Assembly: GCA_027482245.1 (NCBI GenBank) | Contig: JAIXWG010000039.1 | Location: forward strand, 1 to 64,000 | DNA: 64,000 nt | Direction of reading: 5' to 3' | Source of the DNA: Acetobacteraceae bacterium | Lineage (GTDB): Bacteria > Pseudomonadota > Alphaproteobacteria > Acetobacterales > Acetobacteraceae | In this document: in pieces, positions 45,176 to 53,180 of the stretch | How positions within the stretch are numbered: position 1 is the first letter of the stretch | How the letters are laid out: each line of letters begins with the position of its first letter | Translations under genes and position numbers: made by a program | The notes under the pieces: generated by a model | What the model was told of the DNA's origin: nothing | Seen by the model: only the letters and a program-made list of their open reading frames with translations | The model's database searches: none

Positions 45176-46153
45176 CTACTCCGCCTTGATCCCGCGGCTG
45201 CGGATGACGGCCAGCCAGCGGCGCCGCTCGCTGGCGAGAAACGGACGAAACTCCTCGGGCGTCATCACCTTCGGGAAGACCGCGCCGGCGCGAAGCTGGG
45301 CGATCAGGTCGGGCTGGCGCATCGCCTCCGCGATGCCCTGGTGCAGGCGCTGGACGATCTCCTCCGGCGTGCCGGCGGGGGCGAACATGGCGAGCAGGGT
45401 CGTGCCCTCGAAGCCCGGGATCGCGGCTTCCGCGATGGTCGGGATCTCCGGGGCCAGCGGGCTGCGCTCGGCGCTGGTGACGGCGGCGCCGATGACGTCG
45501 CCGTTGCGGATCAGGGGCAGCGCCGTCACGGCCTCCACGAAGGCCATCTCCACCTCCCCGGTGATGACGGCCTGCACGGCGGGGGCGCCGCCGCGATAGG
45601 TGACGCTCTCCACCTGGATGCCCGCACCTTCCAGGAAGAGCTCCGTGATGATGTGGGCGGAGCCGCCGGCGCCGGAGGAGGCGTAGCTGAGCCGGCCGGG
45701 CGCCGCCTTGGCGCGGGCGATCAGCGCGGCGGTGTCGCGCATGCCGTGCTTCGGGCTCAGGCAGAGGAAGAGGGAGGAGGTGCTGATGGAGCCGAGGGGC
45801 GTGAAGTTCGCCTCCTCGTCATAGCCGCGCTGGGGGTAGAGGTGCCCCGACATCGAATAGGTGCCGCTGCCCGCGAAGAGCAGCGTGTAGCCATCCGGCC
45901 GGGACCGGGCGACGTAGGCCGAGCCGATGGTGCCGCTGGCGCCGGGCCGGTTCTCCACCACGAAGCTGCCGCCGAGGAGGCGCTGGAGTTGCTGCGCGAC
46001 CAGGCGGGCGACGGTGTCGGTGGACCCGCCCGGCGCGAAGGCCACGACGATGGAGACGGGGCGCGTGCCCGGATAGGCGGGCTGCGCGCGGGCGCCGGCG
46101 GGGAGCAGGGCGAGCGTCGCGGCGCCGAGGCCGCGGCGGGTCAGGTGATGCAT
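45176..46153 (-). CDS. Bug-family substrate-binding protein
   Basis: 325 residues from the ATG at 46153, chosen because 'MHHLTRRGLGAATLALLPAG' is the signal sequence. Motifs: 'RPVSIVVAFAPGGSTDTVAR', 'VVENRPGASGTIG', 'YASSGAGGSAHIITELF', 'YRGGAPAVQAVITGEVEM'. Closest by eye to the Bug protein at 6289-7278. It stands alone; the divergent neighbour is a YkvA-like gene. Its leader contains GCCGAT-GCT-ATCGGC (46175-46189), a small hairpin 22 nt upstream of the ATG. Confidence 0.9.
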   Translation of the reverse strand: MHHLTRRGLGAATLALLPAGARAQPAYPGTRPVSIVVAFAPGGSTDTVARLVAQQLQRLLGGSFVVENRPGASGTIGSAYVARSRPDGYTLLFAGSGTYSMSGHLYPQRGYDEEANFTPLGSISTSSLFLCLSPKHGMRDTAALIARAKAAPGRLSYASSGAGGSAHIITELFLEGAGIQVESVTYRGGAPAVQAVITGEVEMAFVEAVTALPLIRNGDVIGAAVTSAERSPLAPEIPTIAEAAIPGFEGTTLLAMFAPAGTPEEIVQRLHQGIAEAMRQPDLIAQLRAGAVFPKVMTPEEFRPFLASERRRWLAVIRSRGIKAE

Positions 46154-46221
46154 GGCGTTTTCCCCCATCGTTCCGCCGATGCTATCGGCAGGGTGGGCGA
46201 GGCTCAATGCGGGGAGGGTGG

Positions 46222-46587
46222 ATGGAGCGGCTGAAGGGATGGGCGCGGGCGCTGAAGCGGCAGGCGATCCTGCTGTGGCTGGCGGCGCGGGACCCGCGCG
46301 TGCCCTGGGCAGCGCGGCTGCTGGCGGCGGCGATCGCGGCCTATGCCTTCTCCCCCATCGACCTGATCCCGGACGTGATCCCGGTGCTCGGGCTGCTGGA
46401 TGAGCTGATCCTGCTGCCGGGGCTGGTCTGGCTGGTGCTGCGGATGATCCCGCCCGGGCTGAAGGCGGAGCTGGGGGAGCGGGCCACGACGCTGGCCGCG
46501 CGGCCGGTCAGCCGGGCCGGTGCCCTGGCGGTGGTGGTTCTGTGGGCGGCGGTGCTGGGCGCGGCGGCCTGGTGGTGGCTCGGCTAG
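46222..46587 (+). CDS. YkvA (DUF1232) family membrane protein
   Basis: 121 residues. The DUF1232 signature 'YAFSPIDLIPDVIPVLGLLDELILLP' spans about residues 42-67 and is preceded by 'RDPRVPWAARLLAA'. A hydrophobic C-terminal helix follows ('ALAVVVLWAAVLGAAAWWWLG'). Function of the family is unknown. GGGAGGGTGG directly precedes the ATG at 46222; an upstream ATG at 46207 would put that ribosome-binding site inside the gene. Confidence 0.85.
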   Translation: MERLKGWARALKRQAILLWLAARDPRVPWAARLLAAAIAAYAFSPIDLIPDVIPVLGLLDELILLPGLVWLVLRMIPPGLKAELGERATTLAARPVSRAGALAVVVLWAAVLGAAAWWWLG

Positions 46588-46590
46588 GGC

Positions 46591-47217
46591 TCAGGGCGGC
46601 GGGAAGCGGCCGGGTTCGTCCAGGCACAGCACCAGGCGCAGCGGCGCGTCCTCCGGGTTGGGCGGCGACCTGTGGATGCAGCCATTCCCCGCATTCCCGG
46701 GCCAGGCCTCACCCTTGAGGACCGCGACGTCGCCGGTGCCGAGGCGCTCCGGCGCCATCAGCAGGTGCGCGGGGTCGAGCCGCCGGGCCAGCGCGGCACC
46801 GCCCGTGAGGTCCAGCCATTCCGTGCCCGGCCCGGCATAGGTGCAGAGCAGGCGGAGCCCGACGGCGTCGGCGTGCCAGCGATGGCAGCCGCGGCCTTGC
46901 AGCGCCTCCAGCCGGATGCGGACGGCGTCCTGCCCCGCCAGCGTGGCAAAGATGACGGTGAGGGCCATGAGGTCGGCGCGGAGCGCGGCGGGCAGGGCGG
47001 CCGGGCATTGCGCGGCGAGGCGCCGCAGCGCGGCGGGTGGCGCATCCTCCGCCACCGCGACGAAGGGGCCGCCGGCCAGCAGGGGGGCGAGGCCGGCCAG
47101 CAGGCTCAGGGGCAGGGCACGGCGCCAGGTGGCGATGTTCACCCCCTCCCGCAGCACGGGGCCGAGCGTGGCGAGGGCGGGGAGGGCGGTCTCCTCCTGG
47201 CGGTGGTCCAGCGACAT
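46591..47217 (-). CDS. DUF1826 family protein, probable zinc-responsive
   Basis: 208 residues matching DUF1826: 'GRGCHRWHADAVGLRLLCTY' and 'AGPGTEWLD' in the centre, 'GDVAVLKGE' and 'GCIHRSPP' near the C-terminus. His115-X-Asp117 and His182 are spaced like the metal triad of 2-oxoglutarate/iron-type dioxygenases; that activity is inference only. DUF1826 genes occur in zinc-uptake regulator (Zur) regulons of other proteobacteria, and here a Zur-like palindrome lies 18 bp before the start codon. Convergent with the YkvA gene (3-bp gap), divergent from the ArsR gene. Confidence 0.75.
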   Translation of the reverse strand: MSLDHRQEETALPALATLGPVLREGVNIATWRRALPLSLLAGLAPLLAGGPFVAVAEDAPPAALRRLAAQCPAALPAALRADLMALTVIFATLAGQDAVRIRLEALQGRGCHRWHADAVGLRLLCTYAGPGTEWLDLTGGAALARRLDPAHLLMAPERLGTGDVAVLKGEAWPGNAGNGCIHRSPPNPEDAPLRLVLCLDEPGRFPPP

Positions 47218-47234
47218 GGGCGGCGTCCAGGATC

Positions 47235-47258
47235 GGTACAGTATAACATAACAGTTCC
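47235..47258 (-). promoter_or_regulatory. Zur-like operator upstream of the DUF1826 gene
   Basis: On the minus strand GAACTGTTATGTTATACTG aligns with the proteobacterial Zur consensus GAAATGTTATANTATAACA; I count about 15 of 22 defined positions matching across the full 23-bp site. It is the AT-richest spot in the neighbourhood and lies 18-41 bp upstream of the DUF1826 start, a position suited to block transcription when zinc is sufficient. No zur gene is in the window. Confidence 0.55.
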
Positions 47259-47321
47259 GGGCGGTGTCGCAAGCGCGCCTTGCCGGTTCCGTGACTGGAC
47301 GGCGGCATGAGGGCGATATTA

Positions 47322-47339
47322 GTTAGTCATGTGACTAAC
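47322..47339. promoter_or_regulatory. Palindromic operator at the ArsR gene start
   Basis: GTTAGTCA-TG-TGACTAAC has perfect 8-bp arms around a 2-bp centre. It overlaps the proposed GTG start at 47331 and is preceded by GATATT (47314-47319), a possible -10 that would start the transcript at or near that GTG. Symmetry, size and position fit autorepression by the ArsR-type dimer encoded immediately downstream. Confidence 0.6.
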
Positions 47340-47678
47340 CATCAGGCCTCGCTCGACCGTGCCTTCCATGCCCTGTCGGACCCGACGCGGCGCGCCATCC
47401 TGGCGCGGCTGGCGGAGGGGCCGGCCTCCGTCTCCGACCTCGCCGCGCCCTTCCGCTTCGCCCTGCCGACGCTGCTGCAGCACCTGCGGGTGCTGGAGGA
47501 CAGCGGGCTGATCGGCACCGCCAAGGCGGGGCGCGTGCGGACCTGCACGCTGAAGCGGGAGGCGCTGGCCGAGACCGAGCAGTGGCTGGCGCGGCAGCGC
47601 GCGGCCTGGGAGGGGAGGCTCGACCGGCTGGATGCGCTCGCCCTGCAACTGCACAAGGAGGAGAACGACCATGGCTGA
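47331..47678 (+). CDS. ArsR-family transcriptional repressor (SRPBCC-linked type)
   Basis: 115 residues from GTG 47331 ('MTNHQASLDRAFHALSDPTR' is the usual N-terminus of this subfamily). An ATG at 47307 is possible but would place the operator inside the gene. Winged-helix motifs: 'LSDPTRRAILARLAEG', 'VSDLAAPFRFALPTLLQHLRVLEDSGLI' region (residues about 33-60) and 'RTCTLKREAL'. No metal-binding CxC motif, so it probably does not sense arsenic. It overlaps by 8 nt an SRPBCC (AHSA1) gene, a standard pairing in which the ArsR protein controls both. The absence of a ribosome-binding site suggests leaderless translation. Confidence 0.87.
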   Translation: MTNHQASLDRAFHALSDPTRRAILARLAEGPASVSDLAAPFRFALPTLLQHLRVLEDSGLIGTAKAGRVRTCTLKREALAETEQWLARQRAAWEGRLDRLDALALQLHKEENDHG

Positions 47679-48147
47679 TGCTGCGCATGACCTCGACCTG
47701 GTCTTCACGCGCGTGGTGGCGGTGCCGCCGCGCCTGGTGTGGCGCTGCTGGACGGAGCCCGCGCTGCTGGTGCGCTGGTTCACGCCGCATCCCTGGAAGA
47801 CGATCCATGCGGAGGTGGACCTCCGCCCCGGCGGGATCTTCCACACGGTGATGGAGAGCCCCGAGGGGAAGGTGATGGACGAACCGCCGGGCTGCTGGCT
47901 GGAGGTGGTGCCCCATTCCCGCCTGGTCTGGACCGATGCGCTGCTGCCGGGCTACCGGCCGCGCCCCAACCCCTTCGTCACCGCCATCCTGACCTTCGAG
48001 GAAGTGGCGGAAGGCACCCGCTACACCGCCCGCGTCCTGCACAAGGACGATGCGGACCGGGCGCGCCACGCGGCGATGGGCTTCGAGCATGGCTGGGGCG
48101 CCGCGGTCGACCAGCTGGTGGGGGTCGCCCGCGGGCTGGAGGCTTGA
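47671..48147 (+). CDS. SRPBCC/AHSA1-like domain protein
   Basis: 158 residues. START-like fold motifs: 'FTRVVAVPPRLVWRCWTEPALLVRWF' region (about 12-38), 'DLRPGGIFHTVM', 'LVWTDALLPG' and a C-terminal helix 'FEHGWGAAVDQLVGVARGL'. These proteins form a hydrophobic ligand cavity; ligand and role are unknown. AAGGAGGAGA precedes the ATG. Its partner ArsR gene overlaps it upstream. The next gene (a deacetylase) starts 53 bp downstream. Confidence 0.87.
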   Translation: MADAAHDLDLVFTRVVAVPPRLVWRCWTEPALLVRWFTPHPWKTIHAEVDLRPGGIFHTVMESPEGKVMDEPPGCWLEVVPHSRLVWTDALLPGYRPRPNPFVTAILTFEEVAEGTRYTARVLHKDDADRARHAAMGFEHGWGAAVDQLVGVARGLEA

Positions 48148-48200
48148 TCCACCCAGCGCCGCCCCCGATCTGCCGCCCACGCAACGACGGGAGAGACGGG

Positions 48201-49157
48201 ATGGCGATCGGAAGGCGCGGGGTGATGGGCGCGGCGGCGGGGCTGCTGGCCTCGCCGGTCCTGGCGCAGCCGGCACGGCGGCCGCGCGGGCCCTTCTGGC
48301 CGGGCGGCGCCAGGCTCGCCATCGGCGTCTGCATGATGTTCGAGGCCGATGGCGGCCAGCCCGCCATGTGGCAGAACGGCCCGCCCGGCACGCCCCAGGC
48401 GGGGCAGCGCTTCCCGAACCTGCCCATGATCCAGGGCCGCACCTATGGCGCGAAGGAAGGCGTGCCGCGGCTGCTCGACCTGTTCGACCGCGTCGGCATC
48501 CGCGTCTCCTCCTTCATGATCGGGGAGACGATCCGCCGCTACCCGGAACTGGCGAAGGAGATCGTGGAGCGCGGGCATGAGGCCGGCGGCCGCGCCATCC
48601 GCCATGCGCCGCAATACCATCTGCCGAAGGACCAGGAGCGCGACTTCCTCCGGGAGGGGTTCGAGGCGCTGCGGACGGCGACCGGCCTCTGGCCCAAGGG
48701 CTTCAACGCGCAGGGGCTGCAGGGCAGCGTGAACACCAACGACCTGCTGCAGGAACTTGGCCTGATCTACTCCATCGACGACCGGTCCCGCGACGAGCCC
48801 TGGATCCAGACGGTCAATGGCGACAAGGAGCTGTGCCTGGTGCCCTATATGGGCCACGTCAACGATCTGAACTTCTTCCAGAACCAGCAGCGCAGCCTCG
48901 ACGATTACGAGCAGATGCTGCGGCAGGAATTCGAGGTGCTCTACGAGGAAGGCGCAACCCGCCGCCGCATGATGAGCGTGCCGCTGCACGACTTCGTCGC
49001 AGGGCGGCCGGCGGTGATCCCTTCCGTCCAGCGCTTCCTGGAATGGGCGGGGAAGCACCCCGGCGTCTGGTTCGCGCGGCGGGACGAGATCGCGGAATGG
49101 GCGCTGGGCCCGGGGCGGGCGCTGACGCCGCGGGATGCGCCGGTGCTGCCGGGCTAA
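48201..49157 (+). CDS. Polysaccharide deacetylase-family protein, exported
   Basis: 318 residues with a twin-arginine-like leader 'MAIGRRGVMGAAAGLLASPVLAQ'. The NodB-type fold is suggested by 'VGIRVSSFMIGETIRRYP', 'RGHEAGGRAIRHAP', 'LWPKGFNAQG' and 'PLHDFVAGRPAVIP'. The usual catalytic TFDDG is here 'MFEADGG', and the HSxxH metal motif is replaced by 'HEAGGRAIRH', so the metal site is altered. It may act on non-polysaccharide amides, as allantoinase-like members do, or be inactive. Overlaps the convergent ABC-transporter gene by 4 bp. Confidence 0.75.
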   Translation: MAIGRRGVMGAAAGLLASPVLAQPARRPRGPFWPGGARLAIGVCMMFEADGGQPAMWQNGPPGTPQAGQRFPNLPMIQGRTYGAKEGVPRLLDLFDRVGIRVSSFMIGETIRRYPELAKEIVERGHEAGGRAIRHAPQYHLPKDQERDFLREGFEALRTATGLWPKGFNAQGLQGSVNTNDLLQELGLIYSIDDRSRDEPWIQTVNGDKELCLVPYMGHVNDLNFFQNQQRSLDDYEQMLRQEFEVLYEEGATRRRMMSVPLHDFVAGRPAVIPSVQRFLEWAGKHPGVWFARRDEIAEWALGPGRALTPRDAPVLPG

Positions 49158-50878
49158 CCCGCGCCGAGCGCCCCCTCCGCCACCACCAGCCGGCGCCCAT
49201 GAAACTGCGCCACCGCCGGGCGGTGGGCGATGGAGAGCACCGCCGTGCCGGGAAGCCGCTCCGCCACCAGGCGATACAGCGCTTCCTCCCCCGCCGGGTC
49301 GAGGCTCGCCGTCGCCTCGTCCAGGAACAGGAAGTCCGGCTTCACCAGCAGGGCGCGGGCGATGGCCAGGCGCTGCTGCTCGCCGCCTGACAGGCGCCGG
49401 TCCCAGGCATCCTCCTCGTCCAAGCGATCCAGCAGGTGGGGCAGGCCGGCGGCGGAGAGGGCGTCGCGGACGGCGTCGTCGGGCACCGACGTGGCATCGA
49501 GGGGGTAGCAGACGGCGCGGCGGAGCGAGCCCAGCGGCAGGTAGGGCCGTTGCGGCAGGAACAGCGCGCGGGCGCCGTCGGGGATGTGGGTGGTGCCCTG
49601 TCCGAAGGGCCAGATGCCGGCCAGCGCGCGGAACAGCGTGGACTTGCCGCTGCCCGAGGCGCCGGTGATCAGCACGGCCTCCCCCTTCTCCAGCCGCAGC
49701 GACGCATCGCGCAGCAGCACGCGGCCGCCGGGCAGGCTGATGGTGACGTCCTTCAGTACCACCGCGGGATCGGCGCCGGGGGCCACGCGCACGCCATCGG
49801 TCGCGGCGCGTGCGGCCTCGATCGCGCGGCGGAAGCCGGTCAGGCGCTCCACCGTCGCGCGCCATTCCGTGAGCCTGGCGTAGTTGTCCACGAACCAGGA
49901 CAGCGCGCCCTGCACCTGGCCGAAGGCGCTGCTGGTCTGGATCAGGCCGCCGAGGGGGATGCGGCCCGCGAAATAGGCGGGCGCGGCAACGACGATCGGG
50001 AAGATGCTGGCGACCTGCGTGAAGCCCGCGGTGAAGAAGGTCAGGCGCTTGGTGGCGGTCATGATCGCCCACCAGTTCTCCGTCAGCGCGCCGAAGCGGG
50101 CGAGCAGGCCGCGCTTCTCATCAGCCTCACCCTGGTGCAGCGCGACGCCTTCCACATTGTCCCGCAGCCGCACCAGCGCGTAGCGGAAATCGGCCTCGAC
50201 CCGCTGCTGCAGGAAGTTCAGCCGGATCAGCGGCCGGCCGATCAGATGCGCGATCCAGGTGCCGAGCACGGAATAGAGGATCGCGACCCAGACCATGTAG
50301 CCGGGGATGGTGATGCCGAAGACCTCAAGCGGTCCCGACAGCGACCAGAGCACTAGGATGAAAGAGAAGAGCGTGACGACGCTGTTCATCAGCCCGAGCC
50401 CGAGCGTCAGCGTGTCATCCACGAACAGCCGGAGGTCATCGGCCAGGCGCTGGTCGGGGTTGTCCGTCTGCGGGTCCGTCAGCGCGATGCGGTAATAGGC
50501 ACGGTCGGCCAGCCAGCGATCCAGGTAGTCCCGCGTCAGCCAGCGGCGCCAGCGGATCTGCAGCGCCTGGCGCAGGTAGAGCTGGTAGACCGCGATCAGG
50601 ATGTAGGCGATGGCGACGACGGTGAAGCCGGGAAACCAGGTGCCGTCGGCCTCCCCGCCCAGGAACAGCAGCGACCAGAAGGTGGCGGCGTCCTTCTGCT
50701 CCAGCGTGTTGTAGAAGGCGCGCTGCCAGTAGGTCAGCACCACCGTCATGCCGACCAGCGACAGGTTCAGCACGATGACGGCGATGAGCAGCAGCAGGCC
50801 GCGCCCGCGTTCCTCGCTGACCCAGTAGGGGCGCGTCAGCGTCCAGGCATCGTGCAGGAAGGAACCGAGGCGTCGCAT
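49154..50878 (-). CDS. SbmA/BacA-like ABC transporter, fused permease and ATPase
   Basis: 574 residues. The N-terminal two thirds form a six-helix permease of the SbmA/BacA type ('YWQRAFYNTLEQKDAATFW', 'LRQALQIRWRRWLT', 'TDNPDQRLADDLRLF', 'NFLQQRVEADFRYALVRLRD'). The ATPase half has Walker A 'GASGSGKST' (about 406), signature 'LSGGEQQRLAIAR' (about 495) and Walker B 'FLFLDEATASLDP' (about 515). Such YddA/BclA-type proteins transport peptides, cobalamin or very-long-chain acyl compounds. All nucleotide-binding motifs are intact. Single gene; it starts 31 bp after the stop of the DUF1499 gene on the same strand and could be its operon's last member. Confidence 0.9.
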   Translation of the reverse strand: MRRLGSFLHDAWTLTRPYWVSEERGRGLLLLIAVIVLNLSLVGMTVVLTYWQRAFYNTLEQKDAATFWSLLFLGGEADGTWFPGFTVVAIAYILIAVYQLYLRQALQIRWRRWLTRDYLDRWLADRAYYRIALTDPQTDNPDQRLADDLRLFVDDTLTLGLGLMNSVVTLFSFILVLWSLSGPLEVFGITIPGYMVWVAILYSVLGTWIAHLIGRPLIRLNFLQQRVEADFRYALVRLRDNVEGVALHQGEADEKRGLLARFGALTENWWAIMTATKRLTFFTAGFTQVASIFPIVVAAPAYFAGRIPLGGLIQTSSAFGQVQGALSWFVDNYARLTEWRATVERLTGFRRAIEAARAATDGVRVAPGADPAVVLKDVTISLPGGRVLLRDASLRLEKGEAVLITGASGSGKSTLFRALAGIWPFGQGTTHIPDGARALFLPQRPYLPLGSLRRAVCYPLDATSVPDDAVRDALSAAGLPHLLDRLDEEDAWDRRLSGGEQQRLAIARALLVKPDFLFLDEATASLDPAGEEALYRLVAERLPGTAVLSIAHRPAVAQFHGRRLVVAEGALGAG

Positions 50879-50909
50879 GGGGGCATGTCCTGGTGTCGCC
50901 CCGCCATTA

Positions 50910-51356
50910 TCAGGGGGCGCGCAGCGCCCCGTCCATCCGCGCGCGCCATTCGGCGATGCGGCGCTTGTTCACCCCGAAATCCGAATAGCCGACCAGGCTG
51001 CGGGAATAGAGGAAGAGGCCCGACCCCCCGGGCAGGGGCACGATCTGGCCGACGACGATGTCCGGGAAATTGGCGAAGCGCGTGCGCACCACCCATTGCA
51101 CCTGCCGCCGGTCCGGCCATTCCGCCAGCTTCCAGGTGCGGGGCTCGCCTTCCCCCAGCATCCTGAGCGCCGCCCAGGCCGCTTCCGGGGAGACGGGGAG
51201 CAGCGGCGTCATCTCATGCCGCTCCGCCGTGGCGCCGGCGGGCGCCGCGAGATGCGCGTTGGGGGAGGGGGGCAGGACCAAGCCGTTGAAGTCGATGGGC
51301 TCGGCCGGCGGCAGCCCCGCGGTGCCGCGGCCCATCAGCAGGGTGAGCGTGCTCAT
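50910..51356 (-). CDS. DUF1499 family protein
   Basis: 148 residues. DUF1499 pattern: 'PIDFNGLVLPPSPNAHLAAP' near the N-terminus, 'WAALRMLGEGEPRTW', 'VQWVVRTRFANFPDIV' and 'GLFLYSRSLVGYSDFGVNKRR', where 'SRSxxGxSDxGvN' is the family hallmark. Function unknown. Last of four genes that overlap by 4 nt each. Confidence 0.8.
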   Translation of the reverse strand: MSTLTLLMGRGTAGLPPAEPIDFNGLVLPPSPNAHLAAPAGATAERHEMTPLLPVSPEAAWAALRMLGEGEPRTWKLAEWPDRRQVQWVVRTRFANFPDIVVGQIVPLPGGSGLFLYSRSLVGYSDFGVNKRRIAEWRARMDGALRAP

Positions 51357-51628
51357 GAGTCGGTCCCCCCGGGGACGGTCTTTCGAAGGCGGATGACGCC
51401 GCGGATCTCGGCTTCGGGATCGACCGGCTTGCCCTTGCGCAGCACCTCCACCTGCCCGGCCTTGGCCAGGCGGATGGCGGCGGCGCGGACGGGGCCCATC
51501 AGGCGGCGCCAGGCATCCTCCTCCGGCGCCAGCGCCCGGGCGACCTCGCTCGGGCAGATGCTCTTGTCGGCGCCCCGTTCGGTGGTCTGGCGGAGGATCT
51601 CGGCCTCCAGCGCTTCCGTGCTCGTCAT
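51353..51628 (-). CDS. DUF3253 family protein
   Basis: 91 residues. 'ADKSICPSEVARALAPEED' and 'WRRLMGPVRAAAIRLAKAGQ' followed by 'LRKGKPVDPE' and 'GVIRLRKT' are the DUF3253 landmarks, a small winged-helix-like domain of unknown role. Overlaps both neighbours by 4 nt (start over the PNPOx-like gene stop, stop over the DUF1499 gene start). Confidence 0.85.
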   Translation of the reverse strand: MTSTEALEAEILRQTTERGADKSICPSEVARALAPEEDAWRRLMGPVRAAAIRLAKAGQVEVLRKGKPVDPEAEIRGVIRLRKTVPGGTDS

Positions 51629-52206
51629 GGCACGAGCCAGGTGGCGGAGAGGGTGCCTGTCGCGTCCCAGTCGAAGCGCGCGCGGCGATGCCCGCTGGCG
51701 GCGAGGTGGAGGGATTCCAGGCGGGAGAGGTGCAGGATCACCGCGCAGAAATGCGGCCGCCCTGCCTCGCTGTCCAGCGGCGCGGCGGGGGGCAGGGCCA
51801 CGGGCTGGCCCGGCGCGGGCTGGATCGCGTAGCACATGCGGCTGAAATCCCGGCTGGCGGCCCAGGCGGCATCAGCCACGGCATCGTCCCGGTGCAGCGT
51901 GGCGGTGCCGCCCAGGCGGAGTTGCAGCTGCGCGCCGGCGTCGTAGAACAGCAGGGAGGCGCGGGGCGATGCGTCCAGCTCCGCCACCTTGCCGGCGCGT
52001 GCATCGGTGTGCAGGCGAAGCTGGCGCGTCGTGGGGTCGAGGCCCCGTAGCACCACCGTGCGGGCCTGCGGCGCGCCATCCAGCCCGACCGTCGCCAGCA
52101 CGGGTGTGTGGAAGGCGTGGCGGCGATCCGCGACTCCGCGCGCGACCAGCGCCAGCGCCCAGGCCAGCGTGTCCGGCAGGGTCGCGGGGCCGGCCTCGCG
52201 GTTCAT
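51625..52206 (-). CDS. Pyridoxamine 5'-phosphate oxidase-family flavin-binding protein
   Basis: 193 residues with a split-barrel FMN-binding pattern: 'VLATVGLDGAPQARTVVLRG', 'LRLHTDARAGKVAEL', 'ASLLFYDAGAQLQLRLGG', 'AWAASRDFSRMCYA'. It resembles the PNPOx-like group, whose members bind FMN, F420 or haem. The C-terminal PNPOx dimerisation motif is not clear, so it is unlikely to be PdxH itself. Coupled by 4-nt overlaps to the FAD-oxidoreductase gene upstream and the DUF3253 gene downstream. Confidence 0.78.
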   Translation of the reverse strand: MNREAGPATLPDTLAWALALVARGVADRRHAFHTPVLATVGLDGAPQARTVVLRGLDPTTRQLRLHTDARAGKVAELDASPRASLLFYDAGAQLQLRLGGTATLHRDDAVADAAWAASRDFSRMCYAIQPAPGQPVALPPAAPLDSEAGRPHFCAVILHLSRLESLHLAASGHRRARFDWDATGTLSATWLVP

Positions 52207-53180
52207 GCTCTCCGGATCGCGGCGGCCAGGGCCGCGGCGCTGTCCACCGCCGCTTCCGCGCGCGCGGCGATCGCCCAGTCCCCACCGGCACCGAGCCCGA
52301 GCGCCGGGTCCCAGAGGCAGGGCGCGCCGAGCGGCGTCTCGACCAGCGCGTAGCGCCAGCGATGGGCCAGGCAGATGATGGTCGGCGGCAGCGTCTGGCC
52401 GGCCAGCTTCTCCAGCGCGTCGCGCAGCATCAGGGCGACATCGGCGGGGCGGCGCTCCAGGTGTTCGCGCGACCAGTCGGGGCTGGCCTGCACCACCCAG
52501 TTCTCCTGCTCCGCCACGCGCCCGGGCTTGGAACTGTCCCGCGCCGCCCAGCCGATCGGCCCGCCCGCCAGGCGGAGCGTGTCGGGCAGGGGGATGCGGG
52601 TGGGGAAGGCGATCATCGCCGTCCAGCAGGGCGCCATGACGACGCCTTCCAGCACATGCGCCAGGTGCGGCGCCGGGCCGGCCAGCAGCGGGATGGCCTG
52701 CGGCGCGGGCACCGTCAGCGCCACGGCGTCGAAGGGCCCGTCCTCCGCCGGCGCCGAATCGGGCGCGGGGCCGCCGGGCGTGATGAGGCCGGCATCGTGG
52801 TGGCGGAGGATCCAGGCGCCGGGCTGGCCCACGATCTCCACCACATTCCGGTTCACGGCGATGTCGAGCCCATCGGCCAGGCCGCGGCCGATGGTCGCCA
52901 TGTTGGGTCGGCCGACCTTGCGGTTCTCGTCCGGCCAGGTGGCGGCGCGCGCGGCTTCCAGCACGGCCGCGAAATGCGCGCCGCGGGCGGTCAGGTACTG
53001 CGCGCCGTGGTCGAAGGCGTGGTTCACGCCCTCCACCTCCACCCGCCGGGTCGCGAGGCGCCCGCCGGGGCGGCGGCTCTTCTCGAAGAGGCGAACCGTG
53101 GCGCCATGGGCTTCGAGGGTCTTGGCGCAGGCCATCCCGGCAAGGCCGGCGCCCACGATCGCGATGTTCTGAGGGACCAT
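52203..53180 (-). CDS. FAD-dependent amine oxidase-like oxidoreductase
   Basis: 325 residues. The N-terminal 'NIAIVGAGLAGMACAKTLEAHGA' region (about 4-27) is a GxGxxG dinucleotide fold, followed by 'RLFEKSRRPGGRLATRR' and 'FDHGAQYLTARG'. The C-terminal 'LVETPLGAPCLWDPALGLGAGGDW' is the second FAD-binding region. This is the renalase-like/NAD(P)-binding Rossmann family; substrate unknown. Start at 53180 (MVPQNIAIVG) fits the family. First gene of a four-gene overlapping chain. Confidence 0.83.
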   Translation of the reverse strand: MVPQNIAIVGAGLAGMACAKTLEAHGATVRLFEKSRRPGGRLATRRVEVEGVNHAFDHGAQYLTARGAHFAAVLEAARAATWPDENRKVGRPNMATIGRGLADGLDIAVNRNVVEIVGQPGAWILRHHDAGLITPGGPAPDSAPAEDGPFDAVALTVPAPQAIPLLAGPAPHLAHVLEGVVMAPCWTAMIAFPTRIPLPDTLRLAGGPIGWAARDSSKPGRVAEQENWVVQASPDWSREHLERRPADVALMLRDALEKLAGQTLPPTIICLAHRWRYALVETPLGAPCLWDPALGLGAGGDWAIAARAEAAVDSAAALAAAIRRA

